Assembly: GCF_000384295.1 (NCBI RefSeq)
Contig: NZ_KB913037.1
Location: 3,086,649 to 3,150,648, forward strand
Source: Amycolatopsis balhimycina FH 1894
Lineage (GTDB): Bacteria; Actinomycetota; Actinomycetes; Mycobacteriales; Pseudonocardiaceae
DNA: 64,000 bases
Reading direction: 5' to 3'
The notes beneath the pieces are model-generated. The model saw nothing but the letters and a program-made list of their open reading frames with translations. It did no database searches and was not told the DNA's origin. Below are positions 26,623-34,363 of this stretch, piece after piece (position 1 is the first letter of the stretch; each line of letters opens with the position of its first letter). Position numbers and translations under genes: made by a program.

Positions 26623-27422
26623 TAGGTACCTGTTGCGGTCGTGGCGATGCCACCGTCGACCGGGATGATGGTGCCCGTGAGGTAAGATGCGGCCCGGCCG
26701 GCGAGGAACACGGCGATACCTGCCATGTCGTCGTCGCGGCCGAGCCGGCGCAGAGGGGCCTTCGCCGTGATCATGTCGCCGACGGCATCGAGCGTGGACG
26801 CCATCATCTGCGACGGGAACGGTCCAGGGGCTACCGCGTTCACCGTGACGTGCTGTGGGCCCAGTTCCCTGGCCAGCACCCTGGTGAGTTGATGGAGTCC
26901 CGCTTTGCTGCTGGCGTAGGAGTAGTTGGGCGACTCGGCGACGTGAATGGCGGCGATACTGCCGATGTTGATGATCCGCGCGGGATCATCGGCGGTGCCC
27001 GCCCTGCGAAGTGCGGGGAGCAGCGCCTGCACCAGCCAGAACGGCGACTTGAGGTTGAGGTCGATCACCGCGTCCCAGGCCTCGTCCGGGAACGTCTCCA
27101 GCGGCTCGCGCCACATCGCTCCCGCGTTGTTGACGAGGATGTCCAGGCGTTCCGATTCGGCCTTGACAAGATCAGCGAGGCGCTGACACTCGTCGTGCCT
27201 GGACAGGTCAGCGGGGATTGCTTGCACGTCGCCGAATTCGGACAGCAGATGCTGTGCCTCCGCGCACGCGTCTGCCTTGCGCGAGCTGATAATGACGCGG
27301 GCGCCCGCCTGCAGAAGGCCGCGCGCTATCATCATCCCAATACCCCTGGTGCCGCCAGTGACAAGTGCGTACTTCCCACTCAGATCGAAAAGGTCTGCGT
27401 GAGTGGTGAATTGGTCGTCCAC
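26622..27422 (-). CDS. SDR-family oxidoreductase
   Basis: An intact 266-residue classical SDR: TGGTRGIG near 21-28, NNAG near 100, Ser in 'NIGSIAA' and YxxxK in 'YASSK' near 170, C-terminal 'GTIIPVDGG'. Arg and Ser after beta-2 ('SSRKAD') favour NADPH. The stop lies at the edge of the dispersed repeat. The gene is alone on its strand apart from the MmyB-type regulator downstream. Substrate unknown. Confidence 0.9.
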   Translation of the reverse strand: MDDQFTTHADLFDLSGKYALVTGGTRGIGMMIARGLLQAGARVIISSRKADACAEAQHLLSEFGDVQAIPADLSRHDECQRLADLVKAESERLDILVNNAGAMWREPLETFPDEAWDAVIDLNLKSPFWLVQALLPALRRAGTADDPARIINIGSIAAIHVAESPNYSYASSKAGLHQLTRVLARELGPQHVTVNAVAPGPFPSQMMASTLDAVGDMITAKAPLRRLGRDDDMAGIAVFLAGRAASYLTGTIIPVDGGIATTATGT

Positions 27423-27787
27423 TATTGGCCTTCGTCCCTTTTGTCGTGGAAGCAGGTGCTGATTATCGGGCGGCCGCCGTGTGCGCCTCCCGTGGATCCA
27501 GGTTGACAGGCGTCCTGGACGGCTGGGAGACCCTGGCGATCAAGGTACTGCGAGAGCCCGTCTTGGCACGCACGAACAGACGCCGGAGCACTCGGCTTCC
27601 TCACCGAGCCGTTCGTCGCCGCGAAACTCCCTCACGCGGTCCGGACGCGGCTGCGGAACCGGGCTCGACCCGCCCGGGGCACGCTCCGGCCGCGGACGGC
27701 CTCCCGCGAGCATTCTCAACCAGAAGGTTGACCTCCACCGGGTCGCCGGTCTATCTTCTTGCTCAACCGAAGGGTTGAGGACGACAA
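27423..27787. other. intergenic region with twin ArsR operators at its end
   Basis: About 365 bases between the minus-strand SDR and the ArsR operon. The first 280 bases contain open frames but nothing I recognise as a protein family. The last 75 bases hold the two TCAACC-N4-GGTTGA sites described separately. Confidence 0.4.
27716..27778. promoter_or_regulatory. twin ArsR operators TCAACC-N4-GGTTGA
   Basis: The same palindrome occurs twice: TCAACC-AGAA-GGTTGA at 27716-27731 and TCAACC-GAAG-GGTTGA at 27763-27778, 47 bp centre to centre. The second ends 9 bp before the GTG of the ArsR gene. Identical arms and 4-bp spacers make autoregulation by the ArsR protein very likely. Confidence 0.75.
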
Positions 27788-28144
27788 GTGGACGAAAGCA
27801 CCGAGCAGCTCAACCGGGTGTTCGCGGCATTGGCCGACCCGACCCGCCGCGCCCTGGTAGCCCGGCTCACCGGCGCGGACGCGACCGTGGGCGAGCTCGC
27901 GGAACCGCACGAGATGAGCCTGCAGGCCATCTCGAAGCACGTGAAGGTGCTCGAGGAGGCCGGCCTGGTGACGCGCAGCAAGGACGCTCAGCGCCGGCCG
28001 GTCCACCTGAACGCGGAGACGTTCGACCTGATGACGAAATGGATCGAGCGCTACCGCCGGCAGGCCGAGGCACGCTACCGGCGCCTGGACACCCTGCTCG
28101 ACCGGACAGCCGACGACGAACACACCCGCAAGGACGCATCATGA
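27788..28144 (+). CDS. ArsR-family transcriptional regulator
   Basis: A 118-residue winged-helix ArsR protein: 'VFAALADPTRRALVARL' at ~11-27 and recognition helix 'MSLQAISKHVKVLEEAGLV' at ~43-61. No metal-binding CxC or His pair is seen, typical of the ArsR subgroup paired with AHA1/SRPBCC proteins. The GTG at 27788 has GAGG seven bases upstream. Its stop overlaps the SRPBCC start (ATGA), and two identical palindromes lie in its promoter. Confidence 0.9.
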   Translation: MDESTEQLNRVFAALADPTRRALVARLTGADATVGELAEPHEMSLQAISKHVKVLEEAGLVTRSKDAQRRPVHLNAETFDLMTKWIERYRRQAEARYRRLDTLLDRTADDEHTRKDAS

Positions 28145-28623
28145 CCAAGCACGAAACCGAGATCACGGCGGACGAGAAGGTCCCGACGATCGAAATCGTC
28201 CGGGAGTTCGACGCTGCTCCCGAACGGGTATTCCGCGCGCACGTCGACCCCGAGCTCTACGCACAATGGGTCGGGCCGCACTCGGTCACCACGCGGATCA
28301 CCCGATGGGACGCCCGCACGGGCGGTGCGTGGTCCTTTGCCAACGACCGGGATGGCGAGGAGATCGCCGCGTTTTACGGCAGCTTCCACGAGGTACGGCC
28401 GCACGAGCGGATCGTGTGGACGTTCACCTACGACGGCGAACCCGACGGAGTCGCGCTGGAAACGCTGACCCTCGAAGAAATCGAGAACGGCCGCACCCGG
28501 CTGAAGGTCCTGAGCGTGGTGCCGGACTTCGGAACTCGCGACGGCATGCTGTCCGGCGGCATGGACGTCGGAGTCAAGCAGGGTTACGAAAAGCTGGACG
28601 AACTGCTCGCGAAGGGGATTTGA
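28141..28623 (+). CDS. SRPBCC/AHA1-domain protein
   Basis: A 160-residue START-like/AHA1 protein: 'IEIVREFDAAPERVFRAHVDPELYAQW' begins the helix-grip fold and the C-terminal helix is 'GVKQGYEKLDELLAKG'. These bind hydrophobic ligands; a function beyond pairing with ArsR regulators is not established. The ATG overlaps the ArsR stop by 4 bp, and the next gene starts one base after its stop, so three genes form one operon. Confidence 0.9.
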   Translation: MTKHETEITADEKVPTIEIVREFDAAPERVFRAHVDPELYAQWVGPHSVTTRITRWDARTGGAWSFANDRDGEEIAAFYGSFHEVRPHERIVWTFTYDGEPDGVALETLTLEEIENGRTRLKVLSVVPDFGTRDGMLSGGMDVGVKQGYEKLDELLAKGI

Positions 28624-28624
28624 A

Positions 28625-29191
28625 ATGCCATCGACTCCGATGAGCCCGGCCGAGCACCACGCGCGTGAGGCCACTCGCATCACCGAGCTGGTCGAATCCG
28701 CCGCTGCCGGAGACTGGGCGCGGCCCAGTCCGGTGGCGGAGTGGACCGCTCTCGACGTCGTGAAACACTTGATCGAGTGGCCCCGCGGCTTCCTCCAGGG
28801 TGCCGGGATCGAACTCCCGGCCCTGGACGTCGAGGCCGGCCCGAGCGCCGCCTGGAAGCAGCACGTCACCGACATCCAGGCCATTCTCGACGACCCTGCC
28901 GGGCGAACGCTCAGCAACCCGCACACCGGCACCAAGCCCGTGGAAGAGGCGATCGACCAGTTCTACACCGGCGACGTCTGGATGCATTCCTGGGATCTCG
29001 CCAAAGCCCTCGGCCGCGAGCCCGATCTGGACCAGGAACGCTGCGCCGCCGCACTGGCCGCCATGACGCCGATCGAACAGTTGCTGCGCGACAGCGGGCA
29101 GTTCGGTCCCGCCGTGCCCGTCACCCCCGACGCGTCCCCCCAGGACAAGCTGGTCGCGTTCATCGGCCGCGACCCGGCCTGGCAAGCATGA
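28625..29191 (+). CDS. TIGR03086-type (DinB/mycothiol-dependent isomerase-like) protein
   Basis: A 188-residue four-helix DinB-fold protein of the TIGR03086/maleylpyruvate-isomerase-like group. Motifs are 'VAEWTALDVVKHLIEWP' near 38-54 and 'FYTGDVWMHSWDLAKALG' near 113-130; the histidines would bind a metal, and members often use mycothiol as thiol cofactor. It is the third gene of the ArsR operon. Reaction unknown, perhaps detoxification. Confidence 0.85.
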   Translation: MPSTPMSPAEHHAREATRITELVESAAAGDWARPSPVAEWTALDVVKHLIEWPRGFLQGAGIELPALDVEAGPSAAWKQHVTDIQAILDDPAGRTLSNPHTGTKPVEEAIDQFYTGDVWMHSWDLAKALGREPDLDQERCAAALAAMTPIEQLLRDSGQFGPAVPVTPDASPQDKLVAFIGRDPAWQA

Positions 29192-29205
29192 GTCTCGCCC
29201 GTTCC

Positions 29206-29565
29206 TCATGCCGGTGTGACTATTTCCGCCGACAACGGTGCGATGGCTCCGATGATGGCCTCCGTGGTCTCCTCCGGCACCCCGGCGGCCAGGAGGGAGT
29301 CCGTGAGGTACTTCGCCACGAGGTCGAAGTGGTGCTGGGCGATGCCCCGGCCGCGGTGGACGTCGTTCATGGACCGCCCGCGGTACTCGTCAGGACCGCC
29401 GAGGGCCGCCGCGAAGAACTCGACCTGCATCCCCTTCAGGCGGGGCATGCTCGTCCCCGTGAAGAACGGGGCCAGCGCCGCATCGGCCATGACCCGTTCG
29501 TAGAAGTCGTCGACCACGGCCACCAGCGCTTCCTGGCCGCCGATCTGCTGGTAGATGCTCGTCAT
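29206..29565 (-). CDS. glbN: group 1 truncated hemoglobin (trHbN)
   Basis: A 119-residue truncated hemoglobin very similar to mycobacterial GlbN, including '[17 protein letters not shown]' (B10 Tyr22), '[17 protein letters not shown]' with the E-helix Gln and the proximal His in '[11 protein letters not shown]'. In that family the heme protein oxidises NO to nitrate with bound O2. It converges on the ArsR operon, 14 bp stop to stop. A GGGAGG site precedes the ATG. Confidence 0.93.
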   Translation of the reverse strand: MTSIYQQIGGQEALVAVVDDFYERVMADAALAPFFTGTSMPRLKGMQVEFFAAALGGPDEYRGRSMNDVHRGRGIAQHHFDLVAKYLTDSLLAAGVPEETTEAIIGAIAPLSAEIVTPA

Positions 29566-29696
29566 GTCGCCTCCCGGTCGTGGTGGTCACCGTGGAGACC
29601 AGAAAACCGCCGGGAGGTTTCTCGCGGGTAAGAACGCGATCAATCGCGCGTTAGGTGATCCTCACCGCGGGGCACGGCTCGGTGAAGCGAGTGGCA

Positions 29697-29734
29697 CCAG
29701 CCGGTGGGCGATGGCGCCATCGCCCACCGGCTGG
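29697..29734. repeat. 38-bp perfect palindrome
   Basis: CCAGCCGGTGGGCGATGGC is followed immediately by its exact reverse complement, giving 19-bp arms with no spacer. It sits about 130 bp upstream of glbN and 250 bp past the secreted-protein gene. It could be a cruciform, a terminator or a regulator site. Confidence 0.7.
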
Positions 29735-29922
29735 CGCGCGAGCGCCTCGCGCGAGAACTCCGACAACCGGAGAATTCCCATGTCCACCAAGCGTTCCGAC
29801 CGCCCATCGCGCTCGCGGAACTGCGACGCCCGGATCAGATCCAGCGCCTGGTCGTCACCTGGCAGCTGAAGCAGGCTTGAAACTCGTTTCCCAGACTCGC
29901 ATTGTCCACCCCCTTCCGTTTC

Positions 29923-29963
29923 GCGCGTGGTGCGGCCGGCGGCGAGCCGGCCGCACCACGCGC
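29923..29963 (-). terminator. hairpin terminator of the secreted-protein gene
   Basis: GCGCGTGGTGCGGCCGGC pairs perfectly with GCCGGCCGCACCACGCGC around a 5-nt loop, 20 bp past the stop of the minus-strand secreted-protein gene. Confidence 0.7.
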
Positions 29964-29982
29964 ACCCCTCGGTCCGTTCGGG

Positions 29983-31404
29983 CTAGCGGTTGTCGCCGTC
30001 CTGCGGGATGGACGCCTGCACGGACGGGCTCACCCGGGCGATGTCGCCGCTCAGCACCCATGCGCGCTGACTGGGCGCGAAACGGGGTGAAAGCAGGCCG
30101 TCGTTGATCTCCCGGGTCACCGCGACGCGGTTGTAGGCGGTCGCGGGCAGGAACAGCCGGTCGTTGGACTGACCGCCGTCGGAGGTGTCCTCGAGGTCAG
30201 CCTCGACAGCGTCGAGGATGCCGTCGTGGTTGCCGTCGACCCGCGCGACCTCGGCCGCGTAGGCGTCGAAGATCCGCTGGCTCAGGTTGTGCTCGTACGG
30301 CTCGAAGGACGCGGTCCGCAGGTACACGTCCAGCATCACTTCGTTGCCCAGCCCGCTCGGGACGAACCGGAGCCGCTTCTCCTTGTGGTCGTCGTTGTTC
30401 GGCATCGGGCGGTCCGGGTCGTCCGGGCTCGTGTTGAGCAGCCGGTCCGGGTCACGCGGGATGTTCGGGTTGTCGCCGTCGACCGGTGGCTTGTTCTTCA
30501 CGCCCGACGGGCCCGAACCCGGCACGATCGACGACAGCGCACCGATCTTGCCCTTCTCGAACGTGCCGGGGATCCCGCCGGTGAACGGCAGCTCGTACGT
30601 GGGCGGCACCCAGTTCGTGTACTGGTTGAGCTCCCAGTACGAGTGGATGTCGCTCTGCTGCGTGGCGTTGTAGGCGCCCAGCGAAAGCTGGATCGGCACC
30701 AGGTTGGACACCTTGTCCGGCCAGTGGTCGTTCGCGGACGGCTCACGCGGTGCCTTGCCGTCGGTCGTGAAGACCGCGCCCGGTTTGTCGTGGTGGTCCC
30801 CCAGCTTCGCCAGTGCCGCGGCGTCCGCGGCGGTGATCGTCCCGAAGGCGGCGTGGCCGTCGGTGCGCGGAGCGGCGACGTCCGGCACCGTCACGTCGTG
30901 GATCATCCAGCCCTCGTACCAGCCAGACTCGTTGTTGATGACGAACAACCCCGAGATGTCGGTGAACATGTCCACGAACGAACCGGGGTCGTCCGGATCC
31001 GCCGGCAGGCCGGGCTTGGGTTCGACGACGACCCGGAGCCCGCCCAGCGTGGGCAGGTCGTGGTTCGGCCCGGTGGCCGTCGGCGCGACACCGTCGTTGA
31101 TCCCCGGAATGGTCGTCGTGAACACATTCGGTTGGAAATTCTTCGTGTCCAGCAGGTAGTACTGGAATAACTGACTCGGCGACGGCGCTTCGGAAAACGC
31201 CGTCATCGGCGGAAAGGTCGACGGTCTGCCGGCCAGCAACGCGAGGCGGTCCTTCAGCGGCTGTGGCAGAAAACGGATGTCGCCCCGGTCGGGGAAACCT
31301 CCTCCCTGCCGCGTAACGGCTTCAGCTCCGCCGGAGAGCGCGGCGGTCGCCCCCAGCGTCAATGCCGCGGCCACCGCGGTCGCGGTCTTGCGCTTGCTCA
31401 TCAT
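29983..31404 (-). CDS. secreted protein with EF-hand calcium loop, function unknown
   Basis: A 473-residue protein with a Sec signal peptide (residues 1-29, 'ATAVAAALTLGATAALSGG', likely cut after AEA). It is Asp- and Pro-rich. Near the C-terminus 'DGNHDGILDAVE' is a canonical 12-residue EF-hand loop (D1, N3, D5, D9, E12). I do not recognise the main domain. The first of two adjacent ATGs (31404) has GAGGAG six bases upstream. It is divergent from the ECF sigma/Rieske pair, which may control it. Confidence 0.7.
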   Translation of the reverse strand: MMSKRKTATAVAAALTLGATAALSGGAEAVTRQGGGFPDRGDIRFLPQPLKDRLALLAGRPSTFPPMTAFSEAPSPSQLFQYYLLDTKNFQPNVFTTTIPGINDGVAPTATGPNHDLPTLGGLRVVVEPKPGLPADPDDPGSFVDMFTDISGLFVINNESGWYEGWMIHDVTVPDVAAPRTDGHAAFGTITAADAAALAKLGDHHDKPGAVFTTDGKAPREPSANDHWPDKVSNLVPIQLSLGAYNATQQSDIHSYWELNQYTNWVPPTYELPFTGGIPGTFEKGKIGALSSIVPGSGPSGVKNKPPVDGDNPNIPRDPDRLLNTSPDDPDRPMPNNDDHKEKRLRFVPSGLGNEVMLDVYLRTASFEPYEHNLSQRIFDAYAAEVARVDGNHDGILDAVEADLEDTSDGGQSNDRLFLPATAYNRVAVTREINDGLLSPRFAPSQRAWVLSGDIARVSPSVQASIPQDGDNR

Positions 31405-31588
31405 GATTGCTCCTCGCATGAACGGGCAGTCCCCGCGCTCGCCGGCGGCGCGGAGGAGAAATCAAGGTGGCCCCCTCCACCAGAGATAGGCACGAGGGTT
31501 ACATCCGGCGCGCGACTTGATCGGCTGTACGGTCCCGGGGCTCGCCGAGTATGGTCGGTACCGGCGGAGCCACGGATATGGAGTCCCG

Positions 31589-32113
31589 ATGGAGGGGAAG
31601 TCCGAGCCGGACTGGGAAACCGTTTACCGAGAGAATGTCGTCTGGGTTTACCGGCTGATGGTGAAAAAGGTGGGAAACCCGGCGGACGCCGAGGATCTCA
31701 CCGGTGAGGTCTTCCTCGCCGCGCTGAAACCGTTGCGCGCGAACGCGCGCAGGGAGGAGGTCCGCGCCTACCTGCTGGCGACGGCGCGCACCGTGCTCGC
31801 GGCCCATTGGCGGCGCCTGTTCGGCCGCGAGATCACCACGATCGGCCTCGACGAAACGATGGAAATACCCGACGGCAGCCCCCGAATGACGAACGGCACG
31901 ACAGTTCCAGCGACGGACCGGCGGGTCGCCGCGATCCTCGCCGAATTGCCCGAGCGCGCCCGGAGAGTCCTGCAGTTACGATTTCTGGAGTCCTACTCAC
32001 TGCAGGACGCCGCCGACGAGCTGGGGGTCAGCCTCGCCAACGTCAAGGTGATCCAGCACCGGGCCCTGCGGCTCGCCGCCCAAGCCGCGGAACGGATCGA
32101 GGAGCAGGCATGA
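31589..32113 (+). CDS. ECF-type sigma factor
   Basis: A 174-residue sigma factor containing only regions 2 and 4: 'NPADAEDLTGEVFLAALKP' (~32-50) and 'ESYSLQDAADELGVSLANVK' (~133-152). No extra domain is present. GGAG lies five bases before the ATG. Its stop overlaps the start of the Rieske protein gene (ATGA), so the two are translationally coupled, the normal layout for an ECF sigma and its anti-sigma factor. The divergent secreted-protein promoter is a candidate target. Confidence 0.88.
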   Translation: MEGKSEPDWETVYRENVVWVYRLMVKKVGNPADAEDLTGEVFLAALKPLRANARREEVRAYLLATARTVLAAHWRRLFGREITTIGLDETMEIPDGSPRMTNGTTVPATDRRVAAILAELPERARRVLQLRFLESYSLQDAADELGVSLANVKVIQHRALRLAAQAAERIEEQA

Positions 32114-32772
32114 ACGACGTCGACCGCTTCGCCGACAGCCTCCTCGGGCAGCGCACGCCGGAGCCGTTCCGGCCGGACGACGAGCAGGTGGCCCAGATGC
32201 GCGCGGCCATCGAGCTGCAGGCCGTCCGGCTCGGCGCGGCCGACGCCCACCCGCCCGCCGGCTTCCTCGCGCGGCTCGAGCGCGAGCTGGCGGCCGAGCT
32301 CACGACGCCTGCCACGCCCCTGGACCGGCGCGCAACCCGCCGCCGCGTGGTCCGGACCGCCGGGATCGCCGCCGCCTCCCTTGCCGCGGGCGTCGGGATC
32401 GACCGCCTGGTCCGCGGCCCGGCCGCGGCACCACCGGAGCAGGAACCGGGCGAGTGGCGAACGGTAGCGGCGAGCAAGGACGTGCCGGAGGGCGGCCTGC
32501 GGGAGTTCGAGCTGGACACCGTGACCGGCTTCGTCCAGCGAACCCCGGACGGCCTGCAAGCCGTGTCCTCGACCTGCACCCACCTGGGCTGCCGCCTGCG
32601 CCTGGCGAACCCCGAGCGTCGGCTGGTCTGCCCTTGCCACGGCGCGACCTTCGCGCTGACCGGGGAGATCGTGCGTTACGACCTCCCGGTGGAGATCCCG
32701 CCATTGCCCGTGTTCGAGGCCCGCGACCAGGACGGCGACATCCAGATCTACACCCCCTTCAAACGGGACTGA
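32110..32772 (+). CDS. membrane-anchored Rieske [2Fe-2S] protein, possible redox anti-sigma factor
   Basis: A 220-residue protein with an acidic/helical N-terminal cytosolic segment (1-70), an Arg-rich stretch and one hydrophobic span ('TAGIAAASLAAGVGI', ~83-98), then a Rieske domain. Its ligands are in 'CTHLGC' and 'CPCHGATF'. The start overlaps the ECF sigma gene. The position and N-terminus fit an anti-sigma factor, with the Rieske cluster as a possible extracytoplasmic redox sensor; alternatively it is an electron carrier. The Rieske call is firm, the anti-sigma role is inference. Confidence 0.85.
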   Translation: MNDVDRFADSLLGQRTPEPFRPDDEQVAQMRAAIELQAVRLGAADAHPPAGFLARLERELAAELTTPATPLDRRATRRRVVRTAGIAAASLAAGVGIDRLVRGPAAAPPEQEPGEWRTVAASKDVPEGGLREFELDTVTGFVQRTPDGLQAVSSTCTHLGCRLRLANPERRLVCPCHGATFALTGEIVRYDLPVEIPPLPVFEARDQDGDIQIYTPFKRD

Positions 32773-33241
32773 CGTTCCCGAGGCCGAGGAAGAGATCACC
32801 GCCCCCATCGCACGACGTTGTCGTCGAATTCCAGGCGCCCGGCTGGGGATTCCGAGACACAGCGGATCAGGACCTGGACGGCGAATAAGAACTCGCCAAG
32901 AGGTTCCGTGGCAACATCGGCGGCTACGCCGAACGGCCCCACACCGGTTCCGCCGGAATGTGGCGTCTCTCGTCGCACCAGATACCGGATACGCGCCGAC
33001 GTCAACGGGATGAGATCAACCCAGACCTGCACCGAATCATCGAGATCGGCAAAGCACACAACGGAAATTTGCCCGTTCGCACCACCGGTCACGGGAAGCG
33101 GGCACCGGATTTGCTGCGCCGATGAGGGGGTGAATTTTCCTTTCCGGCCTGGTTGTGGATACACTCAGTCAGAGAACATCGCACATTGTGCAACCCGTGA
33201 CAGTCCACGTTCTTGCCGCACATCCACCCCGAGGAGCATCA
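32773..33241. other. intergenic region upstream of lsr2; possible small gene
   Basis: About 470 bases with lower GC than the flanks. A 122-codon minus-strand frame (32796-33164, from an ATG) reads smoothly ('GANGQISVVCFADLDDSVQ') but matches no family I know and lacks a clear ribosome site, so I list it only as possible. The lsr2 promoter should lie near 33150-33230. Confidence 0.3.
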
Positions 33242-33640
33242 ATGGCCCAGAAAGTACTCGTCGAGATCCTCGACGACATCGACGGCAGCGCCGCCACCCA
33301 GACGGTTCAGTTCGGCCTCGACGGCGTGACCTACGAAATCGACCTTTCCGACGAGAACGCCACGACCCTGCGCGACGAACTCGCCCGGTTCGTCGGCGCC
33401 GGCCGTCGCGTCGGCGGCCGCAAGGTCCGCGTCGCCACCGGCCAGTCGACGACCACCACCGTGTCCGATCGCGAGCGCAATCAGCAGATCCGTGCCTGGG
33501 CGAACGCGAACGGCTACGCGGTCTCCGAGCGAGGACGCCTCTCCTCCGAAGTGGTCTCCGCCTTCGAGCAGGCTCAAGTCGCCGAAACAGAGACACCGGC
33601 GCCGCGGAAGCGTTCTTCGCGCAAGAAGGCCGCTGCCTGA
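33242..33640 (+). CDS. lsr2: Lsr2 nucleoid-associated protein
   Basis: A 132-residue Lsr2 protein: the N-terminal dimerisation domain 'MAQKVLVEILDDIDGSAA' with 'TVQFGLDGVTYEIDLS', and the C-terminal DNA-binding domain 'IRAWANANGYAVSERGRLSS' containing the RGR minor-groove hook. The Lys/Arg-rich tail 'RKRSSRKKAAA' is longer than in mycobacterial Lsr2 (112 residues). It binds AT-rich, often foreign DNA and silences it. Actinomycetes of this group usually have more than one copy; this one lies in accessory DNA. Confidence 0.92.
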   Translation: MAQKVLVEILDDIDGSAATQTVQFGLDGVTYEIDLSDENATTLRDELARFVGAGRRVGGRKVRVATGQSTTTTVSDRERNQQIRAWANANGYAVSERGRLSSEVVSAFEQAQVAETETPAPRKRSSRKKAAA

Positions 33641-33760
33641 CGCTGAGACGGTGGCCGGCAGATCACTGGGGAGAGATCATCGCTGTCGTCCCGTCGGTGG
33701 CGAGGACACATCACCCTCGCCGCCGGCGGAGAACACTTCACCAGCGGACGCCGAGCGTCG

Positions 33761-34300
33761 TCAGGGGACGAGCAGGTCGACCGCGGTGGTCATGCGGCCG
33801 AGATACGCCTCCCGGGTCTCGACCTGGTGCTTCACCCCGACCGACGCGCTGATCAAGGTCTGCGCGACACCGGTTGCCGCCTCCCCGCCCACCGCGGCGA
33901 CGACGAGTGCTTCGAAACGCTTGGGAGCCGTGCGGGTGATCGGCCCGAGCAGGTCCGGGTTCTGCTCGATGACCTCCGGGACGTCGCGGCTCATCGGTCC
34001 GACATAGCGGCCGGCCCAGCGGTCGAACGCGCCGATCAGCCGTGCCCGCAACGGTTCGCCGGTGTCGGTGAGAATCTCCTCGACCGCGGCGAGGTCCTGC
34101 TCGAGTGCCCGGGTGACCGCCGCGCGGAACAGGTCCTGTTTGGACGCGAACAGGAAGTACAGCCCGGGTCGCGAAATCCGGGCCGTCCGCGCGACTTCCT
34201 CCATAGAGGTCTTGCGGTACCCGTGCCGGGCGAACGTCAGCAGCGCCGACTCGAGCACCGCGTCACGGCGACCGGCTTCGGAGGCTTCGGGAACGGCCAT
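33761..34300 (-). CDS. TetR-family transcriptional regulator
   Basis: A 179-residue TetR protein with helix-turn-helix 'TSMEEVARTARISRPGLYFLF' (~31-51) and a short ligand domain. It is divergent from the SDR at 34364; a CTATACA-N14-TGTATAG palindrome lies between the starts, so it very likely represses itself and the SDR gene. The inducer is unknown. Confidence 0.9.
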   Translation of the reverse strand: MAVPEASEAGRRDAVLESALLTFARHGYRKTSMEEVARTARISRPGLYFLFASKQDLFRAAVTRALEQDLAAVEEILTDTGEPLRARLIGAFDRWAGRYVGPMSRDVPEVIEQNPDLLGPITRTAPKRFEALVVAAVGGEAATGVAQTLISASVGVKHQVETREAYLGRMTTAVDLLVP

Positions 34301-34326
34301 ACGACGACTCTACGGGCTCCGATCCT

Positions 34327-34356
34327 ACTATACAAGTTCTGTTCAGTCTGTATAGT
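34327..34356. promoter_or_regulatory. TetR operator ACTATACA-N14-TGTATAGT
   Basis: Perfect 8-bp arms separated by 14 bp lie between the divergent TetR and SDR starts, 7 bp before the SDR ATG. The arms are much more AT-rich than the surrounding DNA and may overlap a -10 element. Confidence 0.7.
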
Positions 34357-34363
34357 TCGCGGC

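Larger units (their letters stand above)
29566..29982. other. intergenic region with two large hairpins
   Basis: About 415 bases between the glbN start and the 3' end of the secreted-protein gene. Besides the two palindromes listed separately I see no coding frame that matches a family. The glbN promoter must lie at its left edge. Confidence 0.4.

Noticed and set aside
27423..27715. Possible HxlR-type fragment ('GWETLAIKVLREP') upstream of the ArsR gene
   Set aside because: The resemblance is limited to about a dozen residues and neither flank continues the fold.
32796..33164. A 122-codon minus-strand frame upstream of lsr2
   Set aside because: It reads smoothly but has no family match, no ribosome site, and lies in the expected lsr2 promoter region; kept only as a note.
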